Shown in pieces: positions 23,738 through 34,064 of a DNA stretch of 38,722 nucleotides. The notes under the pieces are model-generated. The model saw only the letters and a program-made list of their open reading frames with translations. It ran no database searches and had not been told where the DNA came from. Origin of the DNA: Oscillospiraceae bacterium. Its GTDB lineage: Bacteria > Bacillota > Clostridia > Oscillospirales > Oscillospiraceae. A program made the translations under genes and the position numbers. Where the stretch lies: positions 1-38,722 of the forward strand of contig CADAPH010000031.1 in the NCBI GenBank assembly GCA_902789745.1. Direction: 5' to 3'. Positions within the stretch are counted from its first letter, which is position 1, and the number at the start of each line of letters is the position of its first letter.

Positions 23738-26326
23738 TCAGATTTTACCGTTCACAAAGCCCTCGACCGCGTTCAGCGCGTCGTTGAGCTTGCTGACGTC
23801 GTTGCCGCCACCCATGGCGGAGTCGGGCTTGCCGCCGCCCTTGCCGCCGGCAATGGCGGTGATGTTCCGGATGATGTCTCCGGCCTTGACGCCTTTCGCG
23901 ACGGCGTCCTTGCCGCAGACGCACTGGAAGGTGATCTTGTCGCCGTTGACGGAAGCCACCACGGCGACCACATTGCTGCACTTGTCGCGCAGCACATCGC
24001 CGAGCTGGCGAAGCGTATTGGCGTCGCAGCCCTCTTTGGAGCAGGTCACAACGCGCAGGCCCTTCACATCCTTGCCGTTTTTGAGCATCTCGTCCGCGCC
24101 GCCCGCGGATTCCTTCGCCTTGTACTGCTCGATCAGGCGTTTGGCTTCGCGCAGCTCACCGGCCTGCTGCTCCAGCTTCTGGGGCAGGTCTGCGGGGCTG
24201 GTCTTGTACATGGCCGCAAGCTGAGACAGCTCTTCAAGATCACGGTTGAGGATCTTCATTGTCTCAAGGCCGGTGCTGGCCTCGATACGGCGCACACCCG
24301 ACGCGACGGAGCCCTCGGAGATGATATGGAAGGCGCCTGCCTTGGCGGTATTGTCCAGATGCGTACCGCCGCAGAGCTCCACGCTCCAGTCCCCCATGTT
24401 GACAACGCGCACGACATTGCCGTACTTCTCGCCGAACAGAGCGGTCGCGCCGGTCTTTCTGGCCTCGTCAAGGGACATCTCCTTCACATCAATGCCGTAG
24501 CCCGTAAGAATCGCGTTGTTGACGATCTCCTCGACCTGCCTGAGCTGTTCGGGCGTGACGGCAGAGAAGTGGGTGAAGTCGAAGCGGAGGAAGTCCGGCT
24601 CGACCAGGGAGCCCGCCTGATGGACATGATCGCCCAGCACCTCACGCAGAGCCTTGTGGAGCAAATGCGTCGCGCTGTGGGCGCGGCCGATGGCCTGGCG
24701 GCGGGTCTTGCAGTAGCTTGCGGTCACGCTGTCGCCGACGGCAAAGGAACCGGATTTGACAACGCCGTAGTGCATGTACTTGCCGCCCTTGTTCTTCTGG
24801 ACGTTGTTGACCTCGAAGACGCTGCCGCCGGAGACGATTTTGCCGTGGTCGGCGACCTGGCCGCCCATCTCGGCGTACATGACTGTCTTGTCCAGGACGA
24901 TGATGCCCTCTGCGCCCGCGCCGAGCTCCTGCTGCAGCTCGTCCTCGGAGACGAGTGCCAGAACCTTCGCCCCGGTCTCGGCCTGATCATAGCCGACGAA
25001 AACCGTGTCGGGGATCTCCTTGCCGAACTCGATGCCGGCCCAGCCGAGATCGCCCAGGGCCTCTCTGGCCTTGCGGGCACGCACGCGCTGCTCTTCCATG
25101 AGGGCCTTGAAGCCGGCCTCGTCCACGCCCATGCCCTCGTCCTGGCACATCTCAATGGTGAGGTCGATGGGGAACCCGTAGGTATCATAGAGCTTGAAGG
25201 CGTCCGCGCCGGAGAAGGTGCTCTCCCCTTTTGCCTTGTGCTCTGAAAGCAGTTCGCCGAAAATCTTCATGCCGGCGTCCAGGGTGCGGGCGAAATTCTC
25301 TTCCTCGGTCTTGACGACGCGGGTGATATACTCCTGCTTCTCCCTGAGTTCGGGATACTGGCATTCATTCTCATGGATGACGGTGTCAATGACCTTGTAA
25401 AGGAAGGGCTCGTCCACGCCCAGGAGCTTGCCGTGGCGGGCCGCTCTTCTGAGAAGTCTGCGCAGGACATAGCCGCGCCCCTCATTGGAGGGCAGGATGC
25501 CGTCGCAGATCATGAAGGTGGAAGCGCGGATATGGTCGGTGATGACGCGCAGGGAGACGTCCTTTTTATGGGACTGCCCATAGTAAGCACCGGTCAGCTC
25601 GCTCACTTTATGGGTGATGTTCATGACGGTGTCGACGTCAAAAAGGGAATCCACGCCCTGGCAGACGACAGCCAGGCGCTCAAGGCCCATGCCGGTGTCG
25701 ATGTTCTTCTGCTTGAGCTCGGTATAGTTGTTGTTGCCGTCGTTGTCGAACTGGGAGAAGACGTTGTTCCAGCCGCAGCCGTACTCCGGCCCGCGGTCAA
25801 AGTAGACCTCGGAGCAGGGGCCGCAGGGACCAGCGCCGTGCTCCCAGAAGTTGTCCTCCTTGCCGAAACGGAAGATGCGCTCCGGCGCGATGCCGATGTC
25901 CTTGTTCCAGATCTCAAAGGCCTCGTCGTCGTCGACGTAGATCGAGGGATAGAGGCGGTCGGGGTCGATGCCGACCCAGTCGGGAGAGGTCAGAAACTCC
26001 CAGCACCAGGCGATGGCCTCCTTCTTGAAGTAGTCGCCGAAGGAAAAGTTGCCCAGCATCTCAAAATAGGTGCCGTGGCGGGCGGTCTTGCCGATGTTCT
26101 CGATATCGCCGGTGCGGATGCACTTCTGGCAGGTGCAGACGCGGTGACGGGGCGGCTCCTGCTCGCCCTTGAAATAGGGCTTCATGGGCGCCATGCCGGA
26201 ATTGATGATCAGAAGGCTCGCGTCGTTCTGCGGGATCAGCGAAAAGCTCGGCAGGCGAAGATGCCCTTTTGTCTCAAAGAAGCTCAGGAACATCTCTCTG
26301 AGTTGGTTCAGTCCGTATTTTTCCAT
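23738..26326 (-). CDS. alaS: Alanyl-tRNA synthetase
   Basis: Charges tRNA-Ala with alanine; cytoplasmic. The 862-residue chain has all parts: class II catalytic domain beginning MEKYGLNQLREMFLSFFETK with MAPMKPYF near residue 44-51, the editing domain with HSATH (His550, His554) and CGGTH (Cys652, His656), and the C-terminal DHHA1 domain ending in a Gly-rich segment GGKGGGKPDSAMGGG. Start 26326 follows GGAGGAAAAACA; a frame to 26398 runs through the T-box. Expression is controlled by the alanine T-box leader at 26343-26578. It heads the alaS-HIT-comEC-holA-rnmV unit. Confidence 0.98.
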   Translation of the reverse strand: MEKYGLNQLREMFLSFFETKGHLRLPSFSLIPQNDASLLIINSGMAPMKPYFKGEQEPPRHRVCTCQKCIRTGDIENIGKTARHGTYFEMLGNFSFGDYFKKEAIAWCWEFLTSPDWVGIDPDRLYPSIYVDDDEAFEIWNKDIGIAPERIFRFGKEDNFWEHGAGPCGPCSEVYFDRGPEYGCGWNNVFSQFDNDGNNNYTELKQKNIDTGMGLERLAVVCQGVDSLFDVDTVMNITHKVSELTGAYYGQSHKKDVSLRVITDHIRASTFMICDGILPSNEGRGYVLRRLLRRAARHGKLLGVDEPFLYKVIDTVIHENECQYPELREKQEYITRVVKTEEENFARTLDAGMKIFGELLSEHKAKGESTFSGADAFKLYDTYGFPIDLTIEMCQDEGMGVDEAGFKALMEEQRVRARKAREALGDLGWAGIEFGKEIPDTVFVGYDQAETGAKVLALVSEDELQQELGAGAEGIIVLDKTVMYAEMGGQVADHGKIVSGGSVFEVNNVQKNKGGKYMHYGVVKSGSFAVGDSVTASYCKTRRQAIGRAHSATHLLHKALREVLGDHVHQAGSLVEPDFLRFDFTHFSAVTPEQLRQVEEIVNNAILTGYGIDVKEMSLDEARKTGATALFGEKYGNVVRVVNMGDWSVELCGGTHLDNTAKAGAFHIISEGSVASGVRRIEASTGLETMKILNRDLEELSQLAAMYKTSPADLPQKLEQQAGELREAKRLIEQYKAKESAGGADEMLKNGKDVKGLRVVTCSKEGCDANTLRQLGDVLRDKCSNVVAVVASVNGDKITFQCVCGKDAVAKGVKAGDIIRNITAIAGGKGGGKPDSAMGGGNDVSKLNDALNAVEGFVNGKI

Positions 26327-26342
26327 TGTTTTTCCTCCAAAC

Positions 26343-26578
26343 AAAAAATCTCCGCCCCCTGTGCAGGGGCGAAGATATAAAATACTTCGCGGTACCACCC
26401 TGATTACAGCTTGCGCTGCATCTCAAGCGCCCTTAACGCGGGCTCACGCCCCGGTCATCCCGGGAAGGCTCGGGAGCGGCTGTCGGGTTTGGATACGGGG
26501 TCTTGCACCAAACGGCCCCTCTCTGCGGAATCCTGCGCCGACTCTTTCCGTCATCGCCTGTCGCTTTTTCAATTGACA
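26343..26578 (-). promoter_or_regulatory. Alanine T-box riboswitch of alaS
   Basis: The leader carries the T-box sequence AGGGTGGTACCGCG (26388-26401, minus strand) that binds the uncharged tRNA acceptor end, and a terminator stem (26348-26376) followed by six Ts (26343-26348). Stem I features include GATGACGGAAAGAGT and GGTGCAAG. The codon GCC (26478-26480), followed by GCTCCCGAG, sits at the specifier position and reads alanine, agreeing with the downstream gene. Uncharged tRNA-Ala should favour antitermination and raise alaS expression. Confidence 0.93.
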
Positions 26579-26584
26579 AACGGC

Positions 26585-26612
26585 ATTGTACCAGAAATCC
26601 GCGATTTGTCAA
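26585..26612 (-). promoter_or_regulatory. alaS promoter
   Basis: Consensus TTGACA (26607-26612), a 16-bp spacer and TACAAT (26585-26590) on the minus strand, ending four bases from the stop of the U32 peptidase gene. Transcription starts at about 26578, the start of the T-box. Confidence 0.85.
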
Positions 26613-26615
26613 GGA

Positions 26616-27836
26616 TTATCTGCGCTTTCTCAAAATCGACAGCCTCGGCGCCTGTTTCGGCAGGCGCGTACGCAGCTCCATCATCGGGTGGCGGGCGTCG
26701 GAAATCTCCTCCCCTTCCGCGTCGAACAAAGCCCCCACCGTGAAAAAGCTCGGCTCGCCGTCCGGGGTAAGCAGCTCCAGCGTCTCGCCGCTTGCGAACT
26801 TGTTGCGCTGGGTGAGAAGAGCGTTTCCGTCTTCATCGCAGTTTTCCACCACGGCGACGATGTCCGCGCCGCTGTCGTAAGTACCGTCATAACACTGTCC
26901 CGGTTCTCCGCCGAGATAGAAGCCCGTGCAGTAGGGCCGGTGGCTGACCATCTCCGTCTCGCGTACCCAGATCTCCGGCACCGCATCGCCCGCGGCCACC
27001 GCGTCGAGTGCATGACGGTAGGCGTTCGTCACCACGGCGGCATAATAGGCGGACTTCATGCGCCCTTCGATCTTGAAGCTCGTGACGCCCGCCTCCATGA
27101 GATCCTGCAGATGATCGATCATGCGCAGGTCGTTGGAGTTTAAGATATAGGTGCCGCCGTCCTCTTCAATCTCAAAGAATTGACCGGGGCGTTTTTCCTC
27201 CATAAGGCTGTACTTCCAGCGGCAGGGCTGGGCGCATTCGCCCCGGTTGCCGTCGCGCCCGGTCATATAGTTGGACAGCAGGCAGCGCCCGGAGAAGGAA
27301 ACGCACATCGCCCCGTGCACGAAGGCCTCCAGCCGCAGCTCGGACGGGGTGTTCGCGCGGATTCTGCGGATCTCATCGAGCGGCAGCTCCCGCGCCAGAA
27401 CCACGGTATCCGCGCCCATGGCGAAAAGGACGTTGGCTGTGGCGCTGTTGACCACGCCGAGCTGGGTGCTGACATGCACCGGGATCTCCGGCGCGAAGCG
27501 CTTCGCCAGCGCCAGCACGCCGAGATCCGCGATGATGAGCGCGTCCGGCTTTATTTCCCGCAAAAGGGCGAGATAGTCCGGCAGACGGTTCAATTCGTCC
27601 TCGCGCGGCAGGGTGTTGCAGGTCACATAGACCCTTTTCCCCATGCCGTGGGCAAGCTCGACCGCCTTTTTCAATTGTTCGTTGTCAAAATTCCCGGCGG
27701 CGGCCCGAAGGCCGAATTCCTTTCCCGCCAGATAGACGGCGTCCGCGCCGTAGCACAGCGCCATCTCCAGCCGCTCCCAGTCCCCGGCGGGGGCGAGCAG
27801 CTCCAGATCGTTACGAATAATTCTGTGAAGCAACAA
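26616..27836 (-). CDS. U32 family peptidase / hydroxylase-like protein
   Basis: A 406-residue member of peptidase family U32 (the RlhA/TrhP/YhbU group; some members act in RNA hydroxylation). It begins LELLAPAGDWERLEMALCYGADAVY, the usual N-terminal barrel, followed by HGAMCVSFSGRCLLSNYMTGRDGNRGEC, where the clustered cysteines of the family lie, and SFKIEGRMKSAYY. No ATG or GTG exists near the expected start; TTG at 27836 has GGAG nine bases upstream and gives a protein of family length. This puts 26 bases of overlap with the mltG end. A longer frame to 27950 is an overlap artefact. Confidence 0.88.
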   Translation of the reverse strand: MLLHRIIRNDLELLAPAGDWERLEMALCYGADAVYLAGKEFGLRAAAGNFDNEQLKKAVELAHGMGKRVYVTCNTLPREDELNRLPDYLALLREIKPDALIIADLGVLALAKRFAPEIPVHVSTQLGVVNSATANVLFAMGADTVVLARELPLDEIRRIRANTPSELRLEAFVHGAMCVSFSGRCLLSNYMTGRDGNRGECAQPCRWKYSLMEEKRPGQFFEIEEDGGTYILNSNDLRMIDHLQDLMEAGVTSFKIEGRMKSAYYAAVVTNAYRHALDAVAAGDAVPEIWVRETEMVSHRPYCTGFYLGGEPGQCYDGTYDSGADIVAVVENCDEDGNALLTQRNKFASGETLELLTPDGEPSFFTVGALFDAEGEEISDARHPMMELRTRLPKQAPRLSILRKRR

Positions 27837-29139
27837 AGTTATTAAACTCCGTATCGTTGGTAAAGAATCTGTGCACCCCGGCGTCGGCGTCGAGTGCGTA
27901 ATAATAATAGTTGGTAGACTCGGGATAGAGGGCCGCGTAGATCGAGGCAAGGCCCGGGCTGCAGATCGGCGTGGGCGGCAGGCCGCTTCTCACGCGCGTG
28001 TTGTACGGGTCGTCCTTTTCCAGCATCTCCGCCGTCGGCGCGCCGTCGTGCTCGTCATAGGGGTAGAGAACTGACGCGTCGATACCGAGCACGATCCCAG
28101 CGTTGAGACGGTTGTAGATGACCGAGGCGATCAGCGTCCGCTCATCGTCGCTGCCGGCCTCCTTCTCGATGAGGGAGGCGACCTTCAGCACGTCGTACAT
28201 GCTCAGGCCGATCTCCCCGGCGCGGGCGTACATTTCTTCTGTCACACGGCGGTGATAGTTTTCCAGCAGCTTGTTGATGGCGCTGGAGCCCTGCATGCCG
28301 ACATAGAACTCATAGGTGTCCGGGAAGAGGAAGCCCTCGAGACGATAGGCGCCCTCGCCCTCTGACTCGCTGAGGAATTCGTAGTTGAATTCGGTATTGC
28401 CTGCGTCCTCCATCAGATCATTAAAGCTGCATACGCCGTTTTCCTCCAGGCGCATGAAGATCTGATGCATCTTGAAGCCCTCCGGAATCGTCACGGTGAC
28501 CGTGACAGTGGAGGAGGAGCCCGCCCGCATATGCTGAATCAGCGCGCGGTAGTCGTAAGTGGAACGCAGCTCATACTCGCCGGGGCTTACCTTCTCATCG
28601 GCTGTGGAGATTTTACAGAACAGCGTGAACAGCCATTTGTATTCGATCAGACCCGCGTCCTTCAAAACGTCCGCCACGTAGTCCATATCGGCATGGGTGA
28701 TGCGCTTGGTACCGACCTTGTTCCCGTTTTCGTCGAACTTGTCCACCGTCTCGGACTGGAAAATGCTGCTCGGCAGCGTAACGACGGCGTTGAAGGTCTC
28801 CTTGTTCAGGGCCAGCATATCGCTTGCCGCCATCCAGGCGAGGCAGGCAAGCACGATGCTGACGCACACGATGAAGGTGAAGTACATGAGCCCCCCGAGA
28901 CAGCCGGAGCGGTATTCATGGCTCTGGCGGACGGGACGGTAATCGCGCTCGGACGCGGCGTCGCCCGTGTAATTGCGGGTCTCCTTGCCGGAGGCGTCGA
29001 TCAGCAGCTCGTCCACCGCCTTCAGCGGCGTCCGCTTTTTGCCCTCGTCTGTTTTTTTCGGCGCGGGTCTCTCCGCAGGCTTGGCGCGTTCATCGTGGAT
29101 GCGGAATATTTCGTTGATTTTATCCAGTTCGTCCGGCAT
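27811..29139 (-). CDS. mltG: Endolytic transglycosylase MltG
   Basis: A membrane-bound lytic transglycosylase that cuts nascent glycan strands and so sets peptidoglycan chain length. The 442-residue protein has a long charged cytoplasmic N-terminus (1-78), one helix (83-104), a LysM-like subdomain and the YceG/MltG domain with EGFLFPDTY (268-276), ASLIEKEA (321-328, catalytic Glu region) and YNTRVRSGLPPTPICSPG (379-396). The ribosome site GAAGGAG precedes ATG 29139. A consensus TTGACA occurs upstream (complement of 29182-29187), but its -10 box is poor. The U32 gene overlaps its end. Confidence 0.95.
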   Translation of the reverse strand: MPDELDKINEIFRIHDERAKPAERPAPKKTDEGKKRTPLKAVDELLIDASGKETRNYTGDAASERDYRPVRQSHEYRSGCLGGLMYFTFIVCVSIVLACLAWMAASDMLALNKETFNAVVTLPSSIFQSETVDKFDENGNKVGTKRITHADMDYVADVLKDAGLIEYKWLFTLFCKISTADEKVSPGEYELRSTYDYRALIQHMRAGSSSTVTVTVTIPEGFKMHQIFMRLEENGVCSFNDLMEDAGNTEFNYEFLSESEGEGAYRLEGFLFPDTYEFYVGMQGSSAINKLLENYHRRVTEEMYARAGEIGLSMYDVLKVASLIEKEAGSDDERTLIASVIYNRLNAGIVLGIDASVLYPYDEHDGAPTAEMLEKDDPYNTRVRSGLPPTPICSPGLASIYAALYPESTNYYYYALDADAGVHRFFTNDTEFNNFVASQNYS

Positions 29140-29319
29140 GGTATACTCCTTCGGTCAATGCATGCGCGATCTGTCGGAATGTGTCAAGACAGCGGCCTTT
29201 GTCATAAGATGGCATGAGCGCCGCGAAAGCGCGATGCGTCAACATAGAAAAGATCCATCCCCGCAGCCGCACGGCCGGGACGGAAAGCGACAGTTTCCGT
29301 GCGGAGAAAGGAAGCAGCT

Positions 29320-29496
29320 ATGTTCTGCAATTCTTGTAACAACAATAACAGCGTCTGGCTCCTCATTCTGATCATCATTCTCTTCGGCTGCGGCGGCGGC
29401 GGTTACGGCTGCGGCTGCAACAACAATTGCGGCTGCAACAACAACTGCGGGTGCGGCAACGACTGCGGCTGCGGCAACAACTGCGGCTGCTGCTGA
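29320..29496 (+). CDS. Tiny Cys/Gly/Asn-rich protein
   Basis: A 58-residue protein: a short polar start (MFCNSCNNNN), one hydrophobic helix (about residues 12-22), then a tail made of repeats of the type GCGCNNNC with about 15 cysteines in the whole protein. Proteins of this style are sometimes labelled chorion-class high-cysteine proteins in Clostridia; the function is unknown. Metal binding, disulfide-linked surface layers or a spore-coat role are all possible. The ATG at 29320 follows AAAGGAAG; a GTG at 29299 would add seven residues. It is a lone plus-strand gene between two minus-strand operons and has a strong terminator directly after. Confidence 0.8.
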   Translation: MFCNSCNNNNSVWLLILIIILFGCGGGGYGCGCNNNCGCNNNCGCGNDCGCGNNCGCC

Positions 29497-29505
29497 TTCA
29501 CCGAG

Positions 29506-29534
29506 CGAGGCCCCATCCGGGGCCTCGTTTTTTT
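29506..29534 (+). terminator. Terminator of the Cys-rich gene
   Basis: A perfect 9-bp stem CGAGGCCCC (29506-29514 with 29519-29527, loop ATCC) followed by seven Ts. It is one-directional; the minus strand has no T-run after the stem. Confidence 0.95.
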
Positions 29535-29548
29535 GACGATACAGCCGC

Positions 29549-30226
29549 TTATTTGTTTCCGAGGGTCTCGAGAATAATCCGATAAAGCTCGTCGTTCTTC
29601 TCGTCCACATCGCGTTCGATCCCATTCTTCAGGAAGGGTACGCGTCTCCAGCCGTAATGCTCACAGGCCTTGTCCGCCGTGCGCAGACAGCGGGCGAGAT
29701 AGTCGCTGTCAAGCTCATGAATATCCGCGCTGGTGTGGTTTTTCTCCTCGCGGCTTCTCATACGGCGGCGTGAGGTTTCAAGATCCACGTCGAGGTAGAG
29801 CACCAGATCCGGCTCCGGCAAACCCATTTTGCGGTACTCAAGATCCGCAAGCCAGGTAAAGAAATCGGCAAGCTCACTGTCGGGCAGCTTGCTCCCCTGG
29901 TGTACGGCATTGGACGTGGTATAGCGGTCAGAGAGAATGAGCCCTCCGTTTTCATAGATTTTGCCCCAGTCGTCCCGGTAGGAAGCAAAGCGATCCACCG
30001 CATAGAACGTGGAGGCCGCGTAGGCGTTCACGTCTCCCGGCCTGGAGCCGAAGGCGCCGCCGAGATACAGACGGATGAGCGCACTGCTGTCCCTGTCGTA
30101 GCGCGGGAACACAATGTGATTATACGCAATTTTGTCTCTTTCCATTCGGGCGCACAGCCGGCGGTACTGCGCGGATTTGCCGCTGCCGTCAATGCCCTCG
30201 AGGACGATGAGCTTTCCTTTTGGCAT
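29549..30226 (-). CDS. tmk: Thymidylate kinase-like protein
   Basis: Phosphorylates dTMP to dTDP. The 225-residue P-loop kinase has EGIDGSGKS (10-18), DRF (78-80), LSDRYTTSN (98-106, the DRY-type substrate-binding motif) and a lid region rich in Arg (SRRRMRSREEKNH). It is a little longer than the usual 205-215 residues and diverges from the common form in the C-terminus, so another deoxynucleoside-monophosphate kinase is possible. It is last in the prfC-cyclodeaminase-sirtuin-tmk unit, 27 bases after the sirtuin gene. Confidence 0.85.
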   Translation of the reverse strand: MPKGKLIVLEGIDGSGKSAQYRRLCARMERDKIAYNHIVFPRYDRDSSALIRLYLGGAFGSRPGDVNAYAASTFYAVDRFASYRDDWGKIYENGGLILSDRYTTSNAVHQGSKLPDSELADFFTWLADLEYRKMGLPEPDLVLYLDVDLETSRRRMRSREEKNHTSADIHELDSDYLARCLRTADKACEHYGWRRVPFLKNGIERDVDEKNDELYRIILETLGNK

Positions 30227-30253
30227 AGGATAACAATCCCTTTTTGTTTATTT

Positions 30254-30964
30254 TCAGACCTGTGAGAAGACCTCGCCGATTTTGCCGTGAATAACAAGGT
30301 CGGCCTCGGCAGGGGTGCTGCTGCGCGTGATGAGCACCAGCTTGTCGCCCCGGTAATAGTTGATAAGACCGGCCGCGGGGTATACCTTGAGCGAGGTGCC
30401 GCCCACGATCAGCACGTCGGCATTGCGGATATACTGGATCGCAGCGCGCATGACGTCCTGATCCAGCGGCTCCTCATAGAGAACGATATCCGGGCGGATC
30501 ACCCCGCCGCATGAGCAGCGCGGCACACCCGTGCCATGGTTCATGAGATCCGCGTCAAAGCTCCTGCGGCAGCGGGAACAGTAGGCGCGCCGGATGCTGC
30601 CGTGAAGCTCCAGGACGTTTTTGCTTCCCGCGTCCTGGTGCAGACCGTCAATGTTCTGGGTAATGACCGCACGGAGCTTTCCCTCCTCTTCCAGCTCAGC
30701 CAGGCGCAGATGGCAGCGGTTGGGTTTGACCCCGTCGATCACCAGCTTTTCCCGGTGAAAGCGGTAGTACTCCTCGGGAAAGCGTTCAAAAAACGTGTGG
30801 CTCAGAATCGTCTCGGGCGGGTATTTCCACTTCTGGTTGTACAGGCCGTCGACGCTGCGGAAATCGGGGATTCCGCTCTCCGTGCTGACGCCCGCCCCGC
30901 CGAAAAACACGATGTTGTCGCTGTCCGCGATCCAGTCTCTCAGCTTCGCGATATTCTCTTCCAT
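30254..30964 (-). CDS. Sir2-family NAD-dependent protein deacylase
   Basis: A 236-residue class U/M-like bacterial sirtuin that removes acyl groups from lysine using NAD. Visible motifs: [14 protein letters not shown] (23-36), TQNIDGLH (102-109), catalytic His121 in ELHGS, and a complete zinc site Cys129, 132, 150 and 152. [13 protein letters not shown] marks the C-terminal NAD site. The start at 30964 follows GGGAGGG; the frame open to 31339 runs backwards over the cyclodeaminase-like gene and is artefactual. The gap to the upstream gene is 20 bases. Confidence 0.95.
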   Translation of the reverse strand: MEENIAKLRDWIADSDNIVFFGGAGVSTESGIPDFRSVDGLYNQKWKYPPETILSHTFFERFPEEYYRFHREKLVIDGVKPNRCHLRLAELEEEGKLRAVITQNIDGLHQDAGSKNVLELHGSIRRAYCSRCRRSFDADLMNHGTGVPRCSCGGVIRPDIVLYEEPLDQDVMRAAIQYIRNADVLIVGGTSLKVYPAAGLINYYRGDKLVLITRSSTPAEADLVIHGKIGEVFSQV

Positions 30965-30984
30965 GACGTACCCTCCCGAATTAT

Positions 30985-31596
30985 TTATATTGCCGCTTCC
31001 GCCGCGGCGATAATTTCCTTTGCGCAGGTCTCGCAGCTGCTCAGCGTGATCTCGTTCTCCCGGCGTACAATGAAGCGGTAAGTCTCGTCCGAGCATTTGT
31101 CGGACATGTCCACAATGAACATGCGCGCGCTCCTGATCGCGGCCATGGCAAGCTCTGCGCATTCGCCGAGGTAGTGCAGGGATTCCTTCGGGCAGAGGGC
31201 GGAGAGCTCCTTTGCCAGCTCCAGCGCCTGACCCATCATGTTGATGATCTCCGCCGGTATGGCGACGGCAGGCTGACGCGCGGCCTCGATCTCCCGCTCG
31301 CCGCCTTCTTTCAGAGCGCGGCGCAGGGGTTGGCGGCATTTGACGTCCTCGTCGATCAGGTGAACCATATAGGTTCTGAGGATCCCGGCGTTGCGCAGGA
31401 TGTAGTCAACGCGCTCATTTGCCGGCAATTCCTTCTCAGTCAGCGCCGCAGCGCGCTCCAACAGAGATGAGGCCAGCGCTGCGGTCATGGCGGCAGCCCC
31501 GCCGGTCTCCATCCGGGATTCCGGCTCGGCGAGGGATTTTGTCAGCTCGTCCGCGTTTTTCAGCTTGAAGATTTCGATTTTGATTCCTTCCGCCAT
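30985..31596 (-). CDS. Cyclodeaminase/cyclohydrolase family protein
   Basis: A 203-residue, largely helical protein resembling the formiminotransferase-cyclodeaminase C-terminal domain and methenyl-THF cyclohydrolase FchA. The clue is the N-terminal stretch METGGAAAMTAALASSLLERAAAL, matching the P-GGGSAAAL-type motif of the family, and the following helical pattern. The C-terminal 40 residues, with three Cys (SSCETCAKE), are less typical. It may act in one-carbon (folate) metabolism; the match is weak and a divergent function is possible. It sits 10 bases after the broken prfC. Confidence 0.6.
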   Translation of the reverse strand: MAEGIKIEIFKLKNADELTKSLAEPESRMETGGAAAMTAALASSLLERAAALTEKELPANERVDYILRNAGILRTYMVHLIDEDVKCRQPLRRALKEGGEREIEAARQPAVAIPAEIINMMGQALELAKELSALCPKESLHYLGECAELAMAAIRSARMFIVDMSDKCSDETYRFIVRRENEITLSSCETCAKEIIAAAEAAI

Positions 31597-31606
31597 AAGA
31601 TCACCT

Positions 31607-33153
<1,547 letters not shown>

Positions 33154-33192
33154 AAATGATTTCCTTTATTTCCAAATTGTTTGTGACGATAT

Positions 33193-33221
33193 ATTATATC
33201 CGCTGATTGTGAAAAAGTAAA
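33193..33221 (-). promoter_or_regulatory. Promoter of the prfC operon
   Basis: On the minus strand TTTACT (33216-33221), a 17-bp spacer and perfect TATAAT (33193-33198), about 40 bases before the prfC start. Confidence 0.75.
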
Positions 33222-33281
33222 GATTTTCTTGCTCGTCAGTTCGTGACCAGCAGTCCGATCCGACATTTTTCATTCTTTCGG

Positions 33282-33310
33282 TTGAAACGTCGCCGCGGCT
33301 ATGCTAAAAT
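33282..33310 (+). promoter_or_regulatory. Promoter of the DUF554 operon
   Basis: TTGAAA (33282-33287), a 17-bp spacer and TAAAAT (33305-33310), 36 bases before the DUF554 start and divergent from the prfC promoter. Confidence 0.75.
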
Positions 33311-33346
33311 CAACACTGTTTAACGAACGACAAGGGGTTTTGCGCA

Positions 33347-34054
33347 ATGCTCGCTACAATCATCAACGCCGCCGCAATTATCATCGGCGGCGCGCTCGGC
33401 AGCTTTTTCGGCGACCGGATCAACAAAAAATACACGACAGGGATTATGGCTGTGATGGGCTTCACTGTGGCCGCCATCGGCATTCAGAGCGCCGCCGGGA
33501 TCAGAAGCTTTCTGGTATGTGTCGTATCCGTCGCCGTCGGTACGCTGATCGGGATGCTGATAAGGCTCGACGACAGGATCAATGATCTGGGCGACTGGGC
33601 CAAGAGCAAGCTTGAGCGCACGCCGCTCGGCAAGGGTCCTTTCAGTCAGGGCTTTGTGACCTGCACGCTGCTCTTCTGCAGCGGGAGCATGGCGATCCTC
33701 GGTTCCATCCGCGCGGGTCTTGACCATGATTACAGCATTCTGCTCACCAAGAGCGTGATCGACGGCATCACTGCCATGGCCTTCAGTTCCGCGCTGGGCG
33801 TCGGCTGCATGTTCGCTTCGATTCCGATCCTTGTATATCAGGGGGCGATCACTCTGCTGGCCGGGGCGCTGGAGCCTGTCCTCACCCCCGATATTATCAA
33901 TGAGATGTCCGGCGTCGGCGGGCCGATCTTTCTGGCACTGGCCTGCAACATGCTCGAGCTCGGGAAAGAGCGCTTCAAAATCGGCGACATGATCCCCTGC
34001 GTGTTTCTGCCGATACTTCTGGTGCCGCTGGCAAAAGCTGTTGGACTATTTTAA
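33347..34054 (+). CDS. DUF554 family membrane protein
   Basis: A 235-residue integral membrane protein of the DUF554 family (YdfK/YqgA type), with about six to seven hydrophobic helices. It begins MLATIINAAAIIIGGALG and has LLFCSGSMAILGSIRAGL and GITAMAFSSALG, the conserved small-residue helices of the family. Its transport or other function is unknown. The ATG at 33347 follows AAGGGG by about ten bases. It is first in a three-gene plus-strand operon, ten bases before the methyltransferase. Confidence 0.93.
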   Translation: MLATIINAAAIIIGGALGSFFGDRINKKYTTGIMAVMGFTVAAIGIQSAAGIRSFLVCVVSVAVGTLIGMLIRLDDRINDLGDWAKSKLERTPLGKGPFSQGFVTCTLLFCSGSMAILGSIRAGLDHDYSILLTKSVIDGITAMAFSSALGVGCMFASIPILVYQGAITLLAGALEPVLTPDIINEMSGVGGPIFLALACNMLELGKERFKIGDMIPCVFLPILLVPLAKAVGLF

Positions 34055-34064
34055 AGGAGAAGCT

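Noticed and set aside
29398-29493. Short tandem repeats as a CRISPR array
   Set aside because: The repeats are 12-18 bases, contiguous and in frame with a Cys/Gly/Asn peptide. There are no spacers.
30965-31339. 125-residue N-terminal extension of the sirtuin
   Set aside because: It lies over the cyclodeaminase-like gene in another frame, is Arg/His-rich, and a strong ribosome site precedes ATG 30964. The same reasoning removed extensions of pepD, alaS, comEC, the DUF3798 gene and the small ABC-operon protein.
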